Virus record (IMG/VR): IMGVR_UViG_3300031720_000003
Span: 1 to 63,823 of that record
Length of the DNA stretch: 63,823 bases
From: a virus
Direction: 5' to 3' (one strand)
The notes under the pieces were generated by a model. It was not told where the DNA came from. It saw nothing but the letters and a program-made list of their open reading frames with translations, and made no database searches. The translations under genes and the position numbers were made by a program. Positions 48,887 through 57,514 of this stretch are shown piece after piece. Each line of letters starts with the position of its first letter. The first letter of the stretch is position 1.

Positions 48887-49552
48887 GTGGACGATCTCGT
48901 GCTCTGGCGCCGCTTTTGGAGCCGGGTGCGAATCGGTGATGGGTGCTGGGAGTGGACGGGCTATGTCATGCCATCCGGATACGGCAGCATCACGATTGGC
49001 CCGAGAGGTGCCACCCAGCGTTGGGTAGTGCATCGGCTCGCCTATGAATGGCTGGTCGGCCCGATTCCTGACGGCCTCGATATCGACCATGAGTGTCACA
49101 ACCTAGACCCCAACTGCCACGGCGGCCCTTGCCCCCATCGCCGGTGTGTGAACCCGAGTCACTTGGCTCCCAAGACGCGACGACAGAATCTCAGGGCCAG
49201 CCCTCATTGGGAAGGCAAGCGAACGCACTGCCCGCTCGGCCACCCCTACGATGAAGCCAACACGCGCGTGGCAGCGGAGAGGCCGCGACACGGCACCAGC
49301 CGCAACTGTCGAACCTGTGACCGCGAGGCGCATCGCATCCTCCGTCAAGACCCAGCCTACGAGGCTCGCGCGCGTGAACTGGCGCGGCAGTGGCGACTCA
49401 AGCACGCGGATGACCCCGAGTGGATCGCGAAGGAACGAGAGCGCAGCCAACGACGCAGCGCAGAGGCGAAGGCACGTCGTAGGGCTTCACGAGCTACCCA
49501 GAACACGACGAATCAGATGCCCCAGGATCGTCTGGATCTGAGCGTTCGTTAG
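48887..49552 (+). CDS. HNH homing-type endonuclease (leaderless)
   Basis: 221 aa from GTG 48887. TGCTACAAT (extended -10, 48871-48879) is 7 bases upstream, so transcription would start at or next to the start codon. N-terminal LWRRFWSRVRIGDGCWEWTG is an NUMOD-like or AP2-like entry, the HNH core has VVHRLAYEWLVG and DGLDIDHECHNLDPNCHG, followed by CPLGHPYDEANT / CRTCDREAH, then a long basic helix. Its 3' end overlaps the gene at 49487. Confidence 0.85.
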   Translation: MDDLVLWRRFWSRVRIGDGCWEWTGYVMPSGYGSITIGPRGATQRWVVHRLAYEWLVGPIPDGLDIDHECHNLDPNCHGGPCPHRRCVNPSHLAPKTRRQNLRASPHWEGKRTHCPLGHPYDEANTRVAAERPRHGTSRNCRTCDREAHRILRQDPAYEARARELARQWRLKHADDPEWIAKERERSQRRSAEAKARRRASRATQNTTNQMPQDRLDLSVR

Positions 49553-49825
49553 CGTCCCGGCCTCAGCGGCATTCAGTGCCGCTTGCAGCGCCCTGGTGTG
49601 AGGCTGCCCATACAGAGGGTCGTATTGCGCTACCGCTGTCGCCACCGCAGTGTCGAACTGGGCCTGGGTGACGGCGGGGTCGAGCGCGGTGATGGTCACC
49701 GGCGAGGCTGCGCTCGCTTGGCTCGGGTCGCCCGAGGAACGGCAATCCGGCTGCCTTCCCGCCGCCGTCAGCAGCGCGCACACCTGCGGGAGCTGTATCG
49801 GCGAGGTGATGACGCTGCTCGCCAT
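49487..49825 (-). CDS. Small tail-region protein (intact paralogue)
   Basis: 112 aa from ATG 49825. N-terminal half ITALDPAVTQAQFDTAVATA; C-terminal half DPLYGQPHTRALQAALNAAE with a Leu/Arg end. Related to the remnant at 48725. Its last 66 bp lie under the antisense HNH gene. Unknown role, probably virion assembly. Confidence 0.6.
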   Translation of the reverse strand: MASSVITSPIQLPQVCALLTAAGRQPDCRSSGDPSQASAASPVTITALDPAVTQAQFDTAVATAVAQYDPLYGQPHTRALQAALNAAEAGTLTNAQIQTILGHLIRRVLGSS

Positions 49826-50635
49826 CTAGTTGATCCGCCGCACCGTCAGCGCTCGGTCAGCCCAGGTGATCGTGCCCGCAGTGGTGAGGGTCGAGTACAT
49901 CATCTTGAAGGTATCCGATCCCGCCGTCAGCGTTGTGAACAAGATGGTGGCGCCAATGTGGTGCGGCCAGTCGTAGCTGTTCTGCTTACCAGGACCGGTG
50001 TCCGGACTGGCGGCGATGCTGTTGGTGCCGCTGATGTTTACTGCTGTCCATGAATAGCGGTCCGGGTTGTTCACACTGGCCGTGATGTAGTAGCTAAGCT
50101 CGACCGCAACCTTCGTTCCGTGAATCATTGTAATCGACGGACCGACGGTAGTCAGATCAACGAAGGTGCTTGTCGTCGCTGTCTCTGCGGTAGCGATGTA
50201 GGCGACAGCCTCGACTACCGCGGGCACATAGCTCGCGTACCAGGTCACGCCGTCGAGGCAGGTGAGCTGCACGCCCTCGACCGTGCTCGCCGTGTTGCAG
50301 CCGATCGGGTTCTGCCACTGCGACAGCCAGGTCAGCGTGCCGCCCGTGGGTGCGTTCAGCGTGAGCGTGCGTCCCCCGGTGGCGTCCTGCTTGACAAGCA
50401 GGGTGCATTGGCCGCGGAAGACGTTGGCGGGCAGCGTGAACGTGGTCGAGGCCTGGTCGAGCAGGATGGCGATCACGCTGTTGGCGAACAGGTTATTGAC
50501 CGCGTTCTGCCCCAGCGAGCTGATCACCGTGGCCGACAGGAAGGACGGCGCCAGTCCGGCGATCCGCGCCCCGCCCTGCGCCGTGGAATCAGCGACTAGC
50601 ACCCCGCCGTCGCTGCCCACCGCTCCCGGCCCCAT
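49826..50635 (-). CDS. Tail fibre protein, N-terminus possibly lost
   Basis: 269 aa from ATG 50635, with no ribosome site. GPGAVGSDGGVLVADSTAQG is a fibre motif that normally sits after a short leader. The frame is open 66 bp further upstream (reading WPETNRGIRRGLGPDTFFPP), without a start codon, and then meets TAA and the antisense HNH region. Beta-rich body (LLVKQDATGGRTLTLNAPTG, TKVAVELSYYITASVNNPD). I suspect the true start was removed by the HNH insertion. Confidence 0.6.
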   Translation of the reverse strand: MGPGAVGSDGGVLVADSTAQGGARIAGLAPSFLSATVISSLGQNAVNNLFANSVIAILLDQASTTFTLPANVFRGQCTLLVKQDATGGRTLTLNAPTGGTLTWLSQWQNPIGCNTASTVEGVQLTCLDGVTWYASYVPAVVEAVAYIATAETATTSTFVDLTTVGPSITMIHGTKVAVELSYYITASVNNPDRYSWTAVNISGTNSIAASPDTGPGKQNSYDWPHHIGATILFTTLTAGSDTFKMMYSTLTTAGTITWADRALTVRRIN

Positions 50636-50771
50636 GAAGGGCGGGAAGAAGGTGTCAGGGCCTAAGCCCCTACGAATCCCGCGATTCGTCTCAGGCCACC
50701 TTTACAATAAGAAGGTCGGCGACTGCGTTACCAGCCCCGACCCATGGCCGAACCTGTCTAGGAGGCCCGAC

Positions 50772-51407
50772 GTGGCCAAGAGTACCTGTTCGATCCCCGA
50801 TTGCGGCAGAAGTGTCTTCGGTCGCGGTTGGTGCTCGATGCACTGGCAACGCTGGAAGGCGCACGGTGATCCTACGATCCTCCTCATACGACGGGTCGTG
50901 CGCGGACACAAGGTGAACCGCACGGCGCCTACTGACGAACGGTTCCGCGCGTTATCGGATCAGCAAGGCCCCATGTCCGTTCTTGGCACCCACTGCATTC
51001 CTTGGCTTGGGCGCGTCACCGACGATGGCTACGGTCAGTTCGTCGTCGGCCAGAAGAAGGGTGAGATGCGCCGCGTTTGGGTCGCCCATCACTTCGCTTG
51101 GCATTTAGCCGGTCGCACCATTGCGCCCGGGCATCACTTCGACCATCTCTGCCACACCCTGGATCCGAACTGCTTCGCAGGCATTGGTTGCCTTCACCGA
51201 CGCTGCGTCAATGCGGATCACTTAGAGGTAGTGGATCCGGTTGAGAACATCCAGCGCCGACATGTACGAATTCCTAGCGTCTGCCGTAACCGACTGCACG
51301 CAATGACGGACGACAATGTGTATGTAAGCCCGCGAGGCCGGCGCATCTGCCGTGCGTGTTTGCGGCTCAAGGATGCGAGACGCCGACCACGGCGCAGGTC
51401 GACTTGA
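50772..51407 (+). CDS. HNH homing-type endonuclease
   Basis: 211 aa from GTG 50772 with AGGAGG 6 bases upstream. N-terminal zinc unit CSIPDCGRSVFGRGWCSMHW, then the HNH core WVAHHFAWHLAGRTIAPGHH and FDHLCHTLDPNC / CLHRRCVNADHLEVV, and a basic C-terminal finger (CRNRLHAM ... CRACLRLKD). TACAAT at 50703-50708 may be its -10. Inserted on the plus strand between two fibre genes. Confidence 0.85.
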   Translation: MAKSTCSIPDCGRSVFGRGWCSMHWQRWKAHGDPTILLIRRVVRGHKVNRTAPTDERFRALSDQQGPMSVLGTHCIPWLGRVTDDGYGQFVVGQKKGEMRRVWVAHHFAWHLAGRTIAPGHHFDHLCHTLDPNCFAGIGCLHRRCVNADHLEVVDPVENIQRRHVRIPSVCRNRLHAMTDDNVYVSPRGRRICRACLRLKDARRRPRRRST

Positions 51408-51419
51408 CCGCCCCGCGGT

Positions 51420-52019
51420 TCAGAGGTTCTCTCCGAGCGCCACACAGTTGATCAGCTGCGAGGCCACCGTGGACGCCGCCACCAGCTTCCAGCCAGGCGG
51501 GATCCAGAGGTTGCTATACGTGTTCCTCGCGAAGTACGGGAGCACCGTTGTGGACGGCGTGACCACCGTCACCAGCACCGAGTCGAAGTAATCGTAGGTC
51601 GTGCCATCGAACAGGAAAATCGGCGACACCCCTGCTACGGTGGTGCCCGTGCCGAGCCAGCGCACCTCCGGCACAATGGTTCCCACCCCACCTCCAAGCG
51701 TGAGCGTCACTCCCGTGGCCGTGGCCGTGGCCGGCGCTGAGATGGTCACCGAGGTTGCCGACGCGAACGCGGTAATGATGGCGCCCACCGGGATGCCAGT
51801 GCCCGAGATGCCCCGGCCGATGTCACCCGAGTTGAACGATGCAGTCGCTGAGGTGACGGTGGTGTTGGAGTTGGTCGCGCCATCGGTGACCTGACGCGGG
51901 GATTGCCCACCCAACAGCGTGACAGCATGTGTCGGTGCGGTGTAGGTGTTGTCCGCGCTGGCCGAGAGCACTGACGAACCCACAACCGGCGTGGCGCCGT
52001 AGGATGGCTCGCTCGCCAC
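51420..52019 (-). CDS. Tail fibre-region protein
   Basis: 199 aa from GTG 52019 (TAGTG overlap). NTTVTSATASFNSGDIGRGI and IPVGAIITAFASATSVTISA are the short beta repeats found in phage fibre domains, then VRWLGTGTTVAGVSPIFLFD and SNLWIPPGWKLVAASTVA. Likely a receptor-region virion protein. Confidence 0.65.
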   Translation of the reverse strand: MASEPSYGATPVVGSSVLSASADNTYTAPTHAVTLLGGQSPRQVTDGATNSNTTVTSATASFNSGDIGRGISGTGIPVGAIITAFASATSVTISAPATATATGVTLTLGGGVGTIVPEVRWLGTGTTVAGVSPIFLFDGTTYDYFDSVLVTVVTPSTTVLPYFARNTYSNLWIPPGWKLVAASTVASQLINCVALGENL

Positions 52020-52366
52020 TAGCGAAACCTCGCGGCTTGCAAGGCACGCCTGCCAGCGGGGAAGTCCTTCACGGTCGGGTCATTGCCCACGGGGAAGGGG
52101 CCGGTGTGTGCCACTGCTGACGTACCCTCCCTGCCCCGTCGTATCAGCCCCGTGGTGCCACCCGATGTGTAACCGAACAGCTCCACGATCTCGAAGGTGG
52201 AGAGCCTCGCGTCCAAGCACAATGCGACGTGATCCGTCATCGCTATGGACGGCAGGTTCACCCCGCCTGCATAGGTCAGCGCTGCTGAGAAGGTGATGGT
52301 GTCGGCAGTAGCGCTGAGGTTCGCGCTGCCGGTACCGAACAGGTTATTGAATATGAGCCGCGCCAC
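52019..52366 (-). CDS. Small tail-region protein
   Basis: 115 aa. MARLIFNNLFGTGSANLSAT, then DHVALCLDARLSTFEIVELF and GGTTGLIRRGREGTSAVAH. The last block resembles fibre-head segments that follow DPTVKDFPAG. Virion location inferred from neighbours. Confidence 0.6.
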   Translation of the reverse strand: MARLIFNNLFGTGSANLSATADTITFSAALTYAGGVNLPSIAMTDHVALCLDARLSTFEIVELFGYTSGGTTGLIRRGREGTSAVAHTGPFPVGNDPTVKDFPAGRRALQAARFR

Positions 52367-52367
52367 A

Positions 52368-53111
52368 TCACATGGACACTTGCACGGATTGCGACAACGT
52401 GTCGCCGCTGATCAGCGGCGGCGGTGAGGGTTCGGCGGATTCAAAGGTCATGATGCCACCGTTCTGCGCGTTGAAGATGGCTTCTTTGTTGATCGTGTTG
52501 CTGCCGCCGGTCGAGGTGAAGAGGTTGTTCAGGGTGGCTGACGTAGTTCCGTTGGTGTGCGTCCAGCCACCTAGGGCGCGGCCGAGTCCGTTGGTGGTTA
52601 GTTCGCTTGCCAGGGTGTGATCCGAGGCTGACGGCGAAGTGGCGTCTGTGGACAGCGCCATCCACCAGCTCGGGAAGGCTGCGGTGAAGATCGCGTAGTT
52701 GCACGTCGCGGACGGAGTCGACGCTGCCGCACCACCTGGGCTCGCCGGGTTGTTCCAGCGGTCGATGGTCAGCGCCGTCGAGGTGTTGCTGAGAATGACG
52801 CCATACGCACCACCGGAGACCAACGCCACCACAATCTTGCCCGCCAGCGGAGATGAGGCCGTGTTGCCGTAGCCGCCGGAGGTGGGAAATGTCGCGCCGC
52901 TGTTGGTCAGCGAGGTTGCGCCGGTTGCGGTCGCCGTGCCGGTGAGCTGCGCGCTCGATTCCGATGGACCGCCAAGCAGCGCACTCTGCCAATCCCCACC
53001 GTCCGTCGTGCGCAGGTTGGGCCTGTACGCGCCATCGTGGATGGTGACGTACTCGTCACCGACACGGCGGTAGATCTCGGTGCGAAACGTGGCCAGCCAG
53101 GTGCGGCTCAC
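52368..53111 (-). CDS. Tail fibre-region protein
   Basis: 247 aa from GTG 53111. Beta-rich Thr/Ser/Gly sequence: QLTGTATATGATSLTNSGAT, GKIVVALVSGGAYGVILSN, then DHTLASELTTNGLGRALGG and TTSATLNNLFTSTGGSNTIN, the latter motif being common in phage baseplate/fibre proteins. Probably a virion component. Confidence 0.65.
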   Translation of the reverse strand: MSRTWLATFRTEIYRRVGDEYVTIHDGAYRPNLRTTDGGDWQSALLGGPSESSAQLTGTATATGATSLTNSGATFPTSGGYGNTASSPLAGKIVVALVSGGAYGVILSNTSTALTIDRWNNPASPGGAAASTPSATCNYAIFTAAFPSWWMALSTDATSPSASDHTLASELTTNGLGRALGGWTHTNGTTSATLNNLFTSTGGSNTINKEAIFNAQNGGIMTFESAEPSPPPLISGDTLSQSVQVSM

Positions 53112-53614
53112 GACACGGCCTCCTGTCCGGTGCTGGTCTCGGCCTCGATGGGCGGGGTGTCGCCGGTACTCGGCTGCACCATCGCGGCGGAGAATTCGGG
53201 CACGCCGCCCTGTTGTGCGCGGGGATCCGGCGCACCGCCATCGGGTGCGGGCTCACCGCTGCACTCGAACACAGTGTTGAGATACGCGGCCAAATCGGGC
53301 TCCTCCGCACACTCGATGTGGTCCAGATGTCCGAGGGGGACGTGGTCGCGAAGCCCGATCTTGCGCAGATACTCAGCCACCAGTGCGTTGCGGGTGATGG
53401 GCTGGCCGATCTCTTCGCGCGCTGCCATCTCACGCTCGATGAGCGCCTCGGGAACCTCGGCGAGCGTGAAGTTGCCAGGCCACTCCACCAGCGTGCGGCG
53501 CAGCACCTCATCGTTCTTGGCAGCTGCGGTGAACACCTCACCGGGCGCGATGGAATCCTTGGGCACGATCGCCCACTCAAAGTGCTTGCCATGGGAACAC
53601 CGAAGGGTGGGCAT
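53108..53614 (-). CDS. Unknown protein of the fibre operon
   Basis: 168 aa. MPTLRCSHGKHFEWAIVPKD, a compact N-terminal domain, then helices (LIEREMAAREEIGQPITRNA, YLRKIGLRDHVPLGHLDH) and a disordered Pro-rich end. ATGA-type overlap with the next gene. No family recognised. Confidence 0.6.
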   Translation of the reverse strand: MPTLRCSHGKHFEWAIVPKDSIAPGEVFTAAAKNDEVLRRTLVEWPGNFTLAEVPEALIEREMAAREEIGQPITRNALVAEYLRKIGLRDHVPLGHLDHIECAEEPDLAAYLNTVFECSGEPAPDGGAPDPRAQQGGVPEFSAAMVQPSTGDTPPIEAETSTGQEAVS

Positions 53615-53622
53615 CGCTCTCC

Positions 53623-53829
53623 TCAGTCGTCGTCGCGCGCCCCGAGGCGGCGGAGTTCTTCTTCCAGACGGCGCATGGCCTCACTGCGCTTGCTCGCGTC
53701 ACGTTCAGCTTCGGCGATCCAGCGCAGACGGTTCAGCCGCACCAGTGCAGCCTCAGCATCCGCTTGTGCTTCACGGTCGGCTTGTTCCTGCGCGCGTCGT
53801 TGGTCGGCTTCCCAATCGCCCGGAGCCAT
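53623..53829 (-). CDS. Small coiled-coil protein
   Basis: 68 aa from ATG 53829. Entirely charged helix (DQRRAQEQADREAQADAEAA, MRRLEEELRRLGARDDD). Function unknown. Confidence 0.55.
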   Translation of the reverse strand: MAPGDWEADQRRAQEQADREAQADAEAALVRLNRLRWIAEAERDASKRSEAMRRLEEELRRLGARDDD

Positions 53830-53852
53830 AACGACCCCCACCCCTGCGCAGC

Positions 53853-54710
53853 TCAGTTGTTGTGAAGGATGTCCAAGTACGTGCCCATCCCGGATGGGCT
53901 CTGCCATTCAGCTGCACACTCGACTGAGTGTCCCTCTCCCCATTCGTTCATGCTGCAAACGAGTTGCCACGGGGCTTTGCTCGCCACCATCGCGTTCACC
54001 GCCGTCTGAAACTGCGCAGGATCACGCACCAGACGCGGGGATGTTTCATTGAACTTCCAAAATCCCGGCGACACCTCAAACGAATGTCCCACGATCACGT
54101 TCTGTGAGGATGCAGGGCCATACTGGTGGACCTGTGCTGGCGGATTCGCACACGTCTGCCAGCCCTTGAACACCTTGAGATTCGTGTAGAACGCGTTCCC
54201 TACCGCTACGTTGGCTTGGTGCCAGCGGCTGAACATGTCGCAGGTGTCAGCGCCATCACCGTACGCGAAGATGACGGGTGCGCCGCTGATGTGGAGGTAC
54301 GCCGGGTGGCTCGCGTACTTGCTCTTGATGTAGTTCAGATCACTGGTGAGTTGCGCGACGGTGGGATTCGGCGACCCGGTCACGCCTGAGACGGCGTTGC
54401 CCTCCGCCTCATAGTAGGGGCAGATCGAAAAGCCGACTGCGGCCGCAGCATCGAGCAGCAGCGGGAAGTGCTGATCCTCGAAGGACCCCTGTCCCCACCA
54501 ACTCGCGATCGCAGCCTGGATCTTGCCGTACTGCATCATCGCGACGTGCGCCGCGAGGATGGTGGCGTTGCCGGTGTCGTAGAAGCCGAGCGCGGGATGG
54601 TAGTGCGTGGCCAGGTTGTAGCCACTCTGCGACCAACCGTGCCAGCCGGGTGCCTGACTAAACCACGGATAGTAAAAGGCGGCGCGAACCGGCAGCGTCA
54701 GATTCGCCAT
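53853..54710 (-). CDS. GH99-like endo-glycosidase (candidate depolymerase)
   Basis: 285 aa. VRAAFYYPWFSQAPGWHGW, then YDTGNATILAAHVAMMQYGK and IASWWGQGSFEDQHFPLLLD, with the Asp/Glu loops of GH99/GH71-type barrels; CSMNEWGEGHSVECAAEW carries the NEW-EG signature, and APVIFAYGDGADTC lies between. Members cleave alpha-mannosides or related glycans. No signal peptide; as a fibre-operon gene it is likely carried on the virion to cut host surface polysaccharide. Confidence 0.7.
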   Translation of the reverse strand: MANLTLPVRAAFYYPWFSQAPGWHGWSQSGYNLATHYHPALGFYDTGNATILAAHVAMMQYGKIQAAIASWWGQGSFEDQHFPLLLDAAAAVGFSICPYYEAEGNAVSGVTGSPNPTVAQLTSDLNYIKSKYASHPAYLHISGAPVIFAYGDGADTCDMFSRWHQANVAVGNAFYTNLKVFKGWQTCANPPAQVHQYGPASSQNVIVGHSFEVSPGFWKFNETSPRLVRDPAQFQTAVNAMVASKAPWQLVCSMNEWGEGHSVECAAEWQSPSGMGTYLDILHNN

Positions 54711-56167
54711 CAGTGGAATGTGACCGTCAGCGTCGGGGCATGCGCACTCTCACGACTAGCAACGCGTTGTATCCATCCGGCCACGCTGAACGACAGGCCG
54801 AAGTCTGCTTCACTGCCCGACGAGCAGGGCACGTCCACGCTCACTGTCGCGTTCAGGCTAGGTGTCGAGGTGGTAGCGAGCACGGTGCTGTTCCAGGCCG
54901 GCTGCGAGCTCCACGTCGTGCTCTCTGTCCATCCGGTCGCTTCGGGATGCACTTGGATGCCGCCTGAGCTGGGCGCCACCGTGGAGTAGAGATGCAGCGT
55001 GCATGTGTCCACCGTGCCTGCGGGCAACGGGAAGCGCAGCAGTGATCGGTACTGCGAAGCGCTCGCGTCCAGTTCTGCGCTGCCACCGTACGACGGGCCC
55101 GGAGCGCCGCCGTACACGTAGGTGTCCACGCTGGCCGTCTCGGTCACCGTTTGCTCACCGCTTGGCGTCGGTGTCGCCGTGGCCGTTGGTGTGCTCGTCG
55201 GTGTTGCGGTGGGCGTCGCCGTTGCTGTCGCGGTGACTGTCGGTGTCGGTGTGGGACTCGTCGAGGGGAACGCCCCGCTCAGATCCCCGTTCGCTGCATT
55301 GCTGGCTGCGCCCGTGAGTGGGAGGCCGAAGGCTTCCTCGATGGCGCGCAGAGTGCCGTAGTGGTTCAGCCCAGAGGTGAACTGCCCAGCCGACTTCGAG
55401 GAAATCACAATGGTGGCGATGTGGCCACCGCTCGAGCCGTTGAAGCCAGCGTTGCTTGAGCCCTCATCGAAGGTGAGGATCACGACGCCGTTGGTGGCGA
55501 ACCAGGGCGACGATAGGACCGCGGGGAGGCGGTTCTTCAGCCAGGTATCGCCCTGCGAGATCGAACCGTCGTGCATGTCGTCGTTGAGATTGGGGGTCAC
55601 CCAAGCGAACGACGGGCCCCCGCTCGCGTTGAGCGCACCCGAGAGGTCACTGGGCAGCGGCACGTCGTGCGACGCGCAGGTTGCACCCAGTACATCGCTC
55701 AGGTAGACAAAGGGGTTGTGTTTTTTCGCGTACGCACCAGACGATGCCCCCGTGTAACACGCGGACGGCATGGTCTCCATGTACGCTTTCCAGGGGATCC
55801 CCGCTGCGCTCAGCTCACCGGGAAGATCCGGGCCTGCGAACGGTCCGCACGATGTGCAGTCGTCGGTGACACCGTGCGTTGAACCCGTCGTCAACGCGAG
55901 GTAGTTGGGCAAACTGGGGTGCGTCGTCGCGTACGACTGCGTTGCGAGATTGTGCTGCTGCGCCAGTGAGTTGATGTACGGCGCGCTGCTGCTGCCGATA
56001 ATCGACGTTATTTCGTGATTCTCTTCGACGACCACAAGGATGTGCGGAGCCGCGCTACTCGCTGTGCTCTGCCCCACCAGCCCGATGCCGAGCACCGTGC
56101 CAGTGAGCAGCAGTGCCGCCGCGCCAGCCCCGAGGACAGCGCGCGGATAGGTGGTGCGCAGCCTCAC
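54710..56167 (-). CDS. Secreted phosphoesterase with C-terminal DNRLRE (CBM96-like) domain
   Basis: 485 aa from GTG 56167, chosen because it makes a GTGA overlap. A signal peptide or anchor (VLGAGAAALLLTGTVLGIG) leads to a phosphoesterase/acid-phosphatase domain of the PLC-like alkaline-phosphatase superfamily: HILVVVEENHEITSIIG, YATTHPSLPNYLALTTGSTH with the nucleophile-type Ser/Thr, WLKNRLPAVLSSPWF, VVILTFDEGSSNAGF and GGHIATIVIS. A Thr/Pro linker (PTPTPTVTATATATPT) joins a DNRLRE domain (VDTYVYGG ... RSLLRFPLPAGTVDTC). A cargo-like gene for a phage. Confidence 0.75.
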   Translation of the reverse strand: MRLRTTYPRAVLGAGAAALLLTGTVLGIGLVGQSTASSAAPHILVVVEENHEITSIIGSSSAPYINSLAQQHNLATQSYATTHPSLPNYLALTTGSTHGVTDDCTSCGPFAGPDLPGELSAAGIPWKAYMETMPSACYTGASSGAYAKKHNPFVYLSDVLGATCASHDVPLPSDLSGALNASGGPSFAWVTPNLNDDMHDGSISQGDTWLKNRLPAVLSSPWFATNGVVILTFDEGSSNAGFNGSSGGHIATIVISSKSAGQFTSGLNHYGTLRAIEEAFGLPLTGAASNAANGDLSGAFPSTSPTPTPTVTATATATPTATPTSTPTATATPTPSGEQTVTETASVDTYVYGGAPGPSYGGSAELDASASQYRSLLRFPLPAGTVDTCTLHLYSTVAPSSGGIQVHPEATGWTESTTWSSQPAWNSTVLATTSTPSLNATVSVDVPCSSGSEADFGLSFSVAGWIQRVASRESAHAPTLTVTFH

Positions 56168-56346
56168 CGTCGCGCCGCCTGCTCCAACCGCCATCTCCCG
56201 TACACGAAGCGGTGCAGCTCCCCGCAGCTGCCACAGCGCCAGAGCTGGCCGAACATGGCCCGGGGACTCGGTGGGCTGCATTCATGCGCCGGCTGAGGCC
56301 GGATGAGCGCGGCCACCTGGGCACGCAGATCGAGAGCGGTGGGCAT
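56164..56346 (-). CDS. 60-aa zinc protein
   Basis: ATG 56346 with AGGAGG 7 bases upstream; its TGA overlaps the next GTG (GTGA). MPTALDLRAQVAALIRPQ, then HECSPPSP and WRCGSCGELHRF, forming a zinc site. First gene of the fibre/host-recognition operon. Unknown. Confidence 0.65.
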   Translation of the reverse strand: MPTALDLRAQVAALIRPQPAHECSPPSPRAMFGQLWRCGSCGELHRFVYGRWRLEQAARR

Positions 56347-56571
56347 CGCAGCCCTCCTAAAGTTGACGCGTGGGCGCGTGCCGACACCGTGGGGAGATGC
56401 GGGCCGCAAAGCCGACGATCAGGGGGAGGTTCGCAAGCCCTCTGCCGATCAGAGGGCGCGCGCTACCGGCCCGGAGGGTCATTGTAAGCGGTCGCACGGG
56501 CGTTCGCAAGAGGCTCCCCGAATACAAATCGAGCCCCTCAGCCGGTCAGCCGGAGCCGGATAGTCCTCCTA
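56347..56571. other. Intergenic region before the fibre operon
   Basis: 225 bp with no gene. Contains a perfect hairpin CCCTCTG (56438-56444)/CAGAGGG (56450-56456), a direct repeat GTTCGCAAG (about 56430 and 56502) and related GCCGA-GATCAG repeats. A promoter for the 56346-47250 operon is expected here; no clear -10 seen. Confidence 0.45.
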
Positions 56572-57126
56572 TCACACTTTCGTCCTCCCGAGCGCTCGGA
56601 GAGCTTCGCGCAGAGCTGGGGTGCCTGGGATCGAGGCACGAATTCGCGCCCCTTCGCCCGCCGTCACATCGACGTAGTCGGGAACGTTCTGGGCCGCGGT
56701 CACCAGCGTCAGCAGCGACGCGATGGTGTCCTCCAGTTCGTCGAGGATGCCGTCCTTCGGGGGCGGTCTGAACGTCTCCAGCAGCATGAACGGCCAGTCG
56801 CCAATCCGCTCGGTGGCGTCGTCGTCGATCTGCAGCGCAGGGCGCTGGCCGACACGTTCCAGCACCGACGCCTTCGTCATCGGATAGTCGGGCTTGCTCA
56901 GAAAGCGATGGATGGAGCCGTGCAAACCGCAGCGTTCCACAGCCTTCAACGCGTGCTCCGCGCCACCGGACGACCAAGCCACAACCTCAAAGCCCAACAA
57001 GGTCAACGTGTCGCAGAGCAGCACCATCCCCGGTCGCGAATGCTTCGGACCACTCTCGATCACGCCGTCAATGTCAAGGAGCACAACTCCACCGGCTCGT
57101 GCCTCGGCACGCTTCAACTTCTTCAC
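56572..57126 (-). CDS. HAD-superfamily phosphatase-like protein
   Basis: 184 aa from GTG 57126 (GTGA overlap; GGAGG upstream). GGVVLLDIDGVIESGPK is the HAD nucleophile motif (DxDG), LLGFEVVAWSSGGAEHALKA is motif II, and QIDDDATERIGDWPFML is the acidic motif. May be a nucleotide or polynucleotide 3'-phosphatase (PseT-like) involved in nucleic-acid repair; substrate unknown. Confidence 0.75.
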   Translation of the reverse strand: MKKLKRAEARAGGVVLLDIDGVIESGPKHSRPGMVLLCDTLTLLGFEVVAWSSGGAEHALKAVERCGLHGSIHRFLSKPDYPMTKASVLERVGQRPALQIDDDATERIGDWPFMLLETFRPPPKDGILDELEDTIASLLTLVTAAQNVPDYVDVTAGEGARIRASIPGTPALREALRALGRTKV

Positions 57127-57323
57127 GCACCCCTCCACGAACGGTTGCCTTCCCACGCGATCGAACTTCTGACCTTGCGACAGGTGAAGCACACCTGGGT
57201 CAGCGTGTCCATGAACGTGCTGAGGATGGCCTGCTGCACATGCTTGCCTTCACAGTCGCGGATGCGGTCGTGGACTTGGTCAGGCGTCAACAGTTCGTAC
57301 TCGAACGTGATCGGCTCGCTCAT
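57123..57323 (-). CDS. Small Cys-pair protein
   Basis: 66 aa from ATG 57323 (ATGA overlap). LTPDQVHDRIRDCEGKHVQQ, then VCFTCRKV, a single CxxC, and a basic end. Unknown; in the compact modification operon. Confidence 0.6.
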   Translation of the reverse strand: MSEPITFEYELLTPDQVHDRIRDCEGKHVQQAILSTFMDTLTQVCFTCRKVRSSIAWEGNRSWRGA

Positions 57324-57514
57324 GGGGCTGGCTGGGAGAGCACCGGGTTGCCGGTGATTCGCTCTAACTCGTGGCAGGGATGGCGGCACGGCGCGTCACA
57401 GAACTTGCACGTCTTGCGACACTCCGAACAGCGAAGGTGAATGCAGGCCGTGGACACGTAGTGCTCACCGCACACCATCTCCAGGGCATCGCGAGAGATC
57501 AACTCCTTGCTCAC
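57320..57514 (-). CDS. Cys-rich small protein
   Basis: 64 aa from GTG 57514 (GTGA overlap). CGEHYVSTACIHLRCSECRK and CKFCDAPCRHPCHELE supply eight or more Cys/His, enough for two zinc ions. Possibly a B-box/RING-like fold. Ends SQPAP, a sequence shared with the next gene (LLSQPAP). Confidence 0.6.
   Translation of the reverse strand: MSKELISRDALEMVCGEHYVSTACIHLRCSECRKTCKFCDAPCRHPCHELERITGNPVLSQPAP

Noticed and set aside
56438-56456. Rho-independent terminator of the modification operon
   Set aside because: Good hairpin, but no T-run on either strand.
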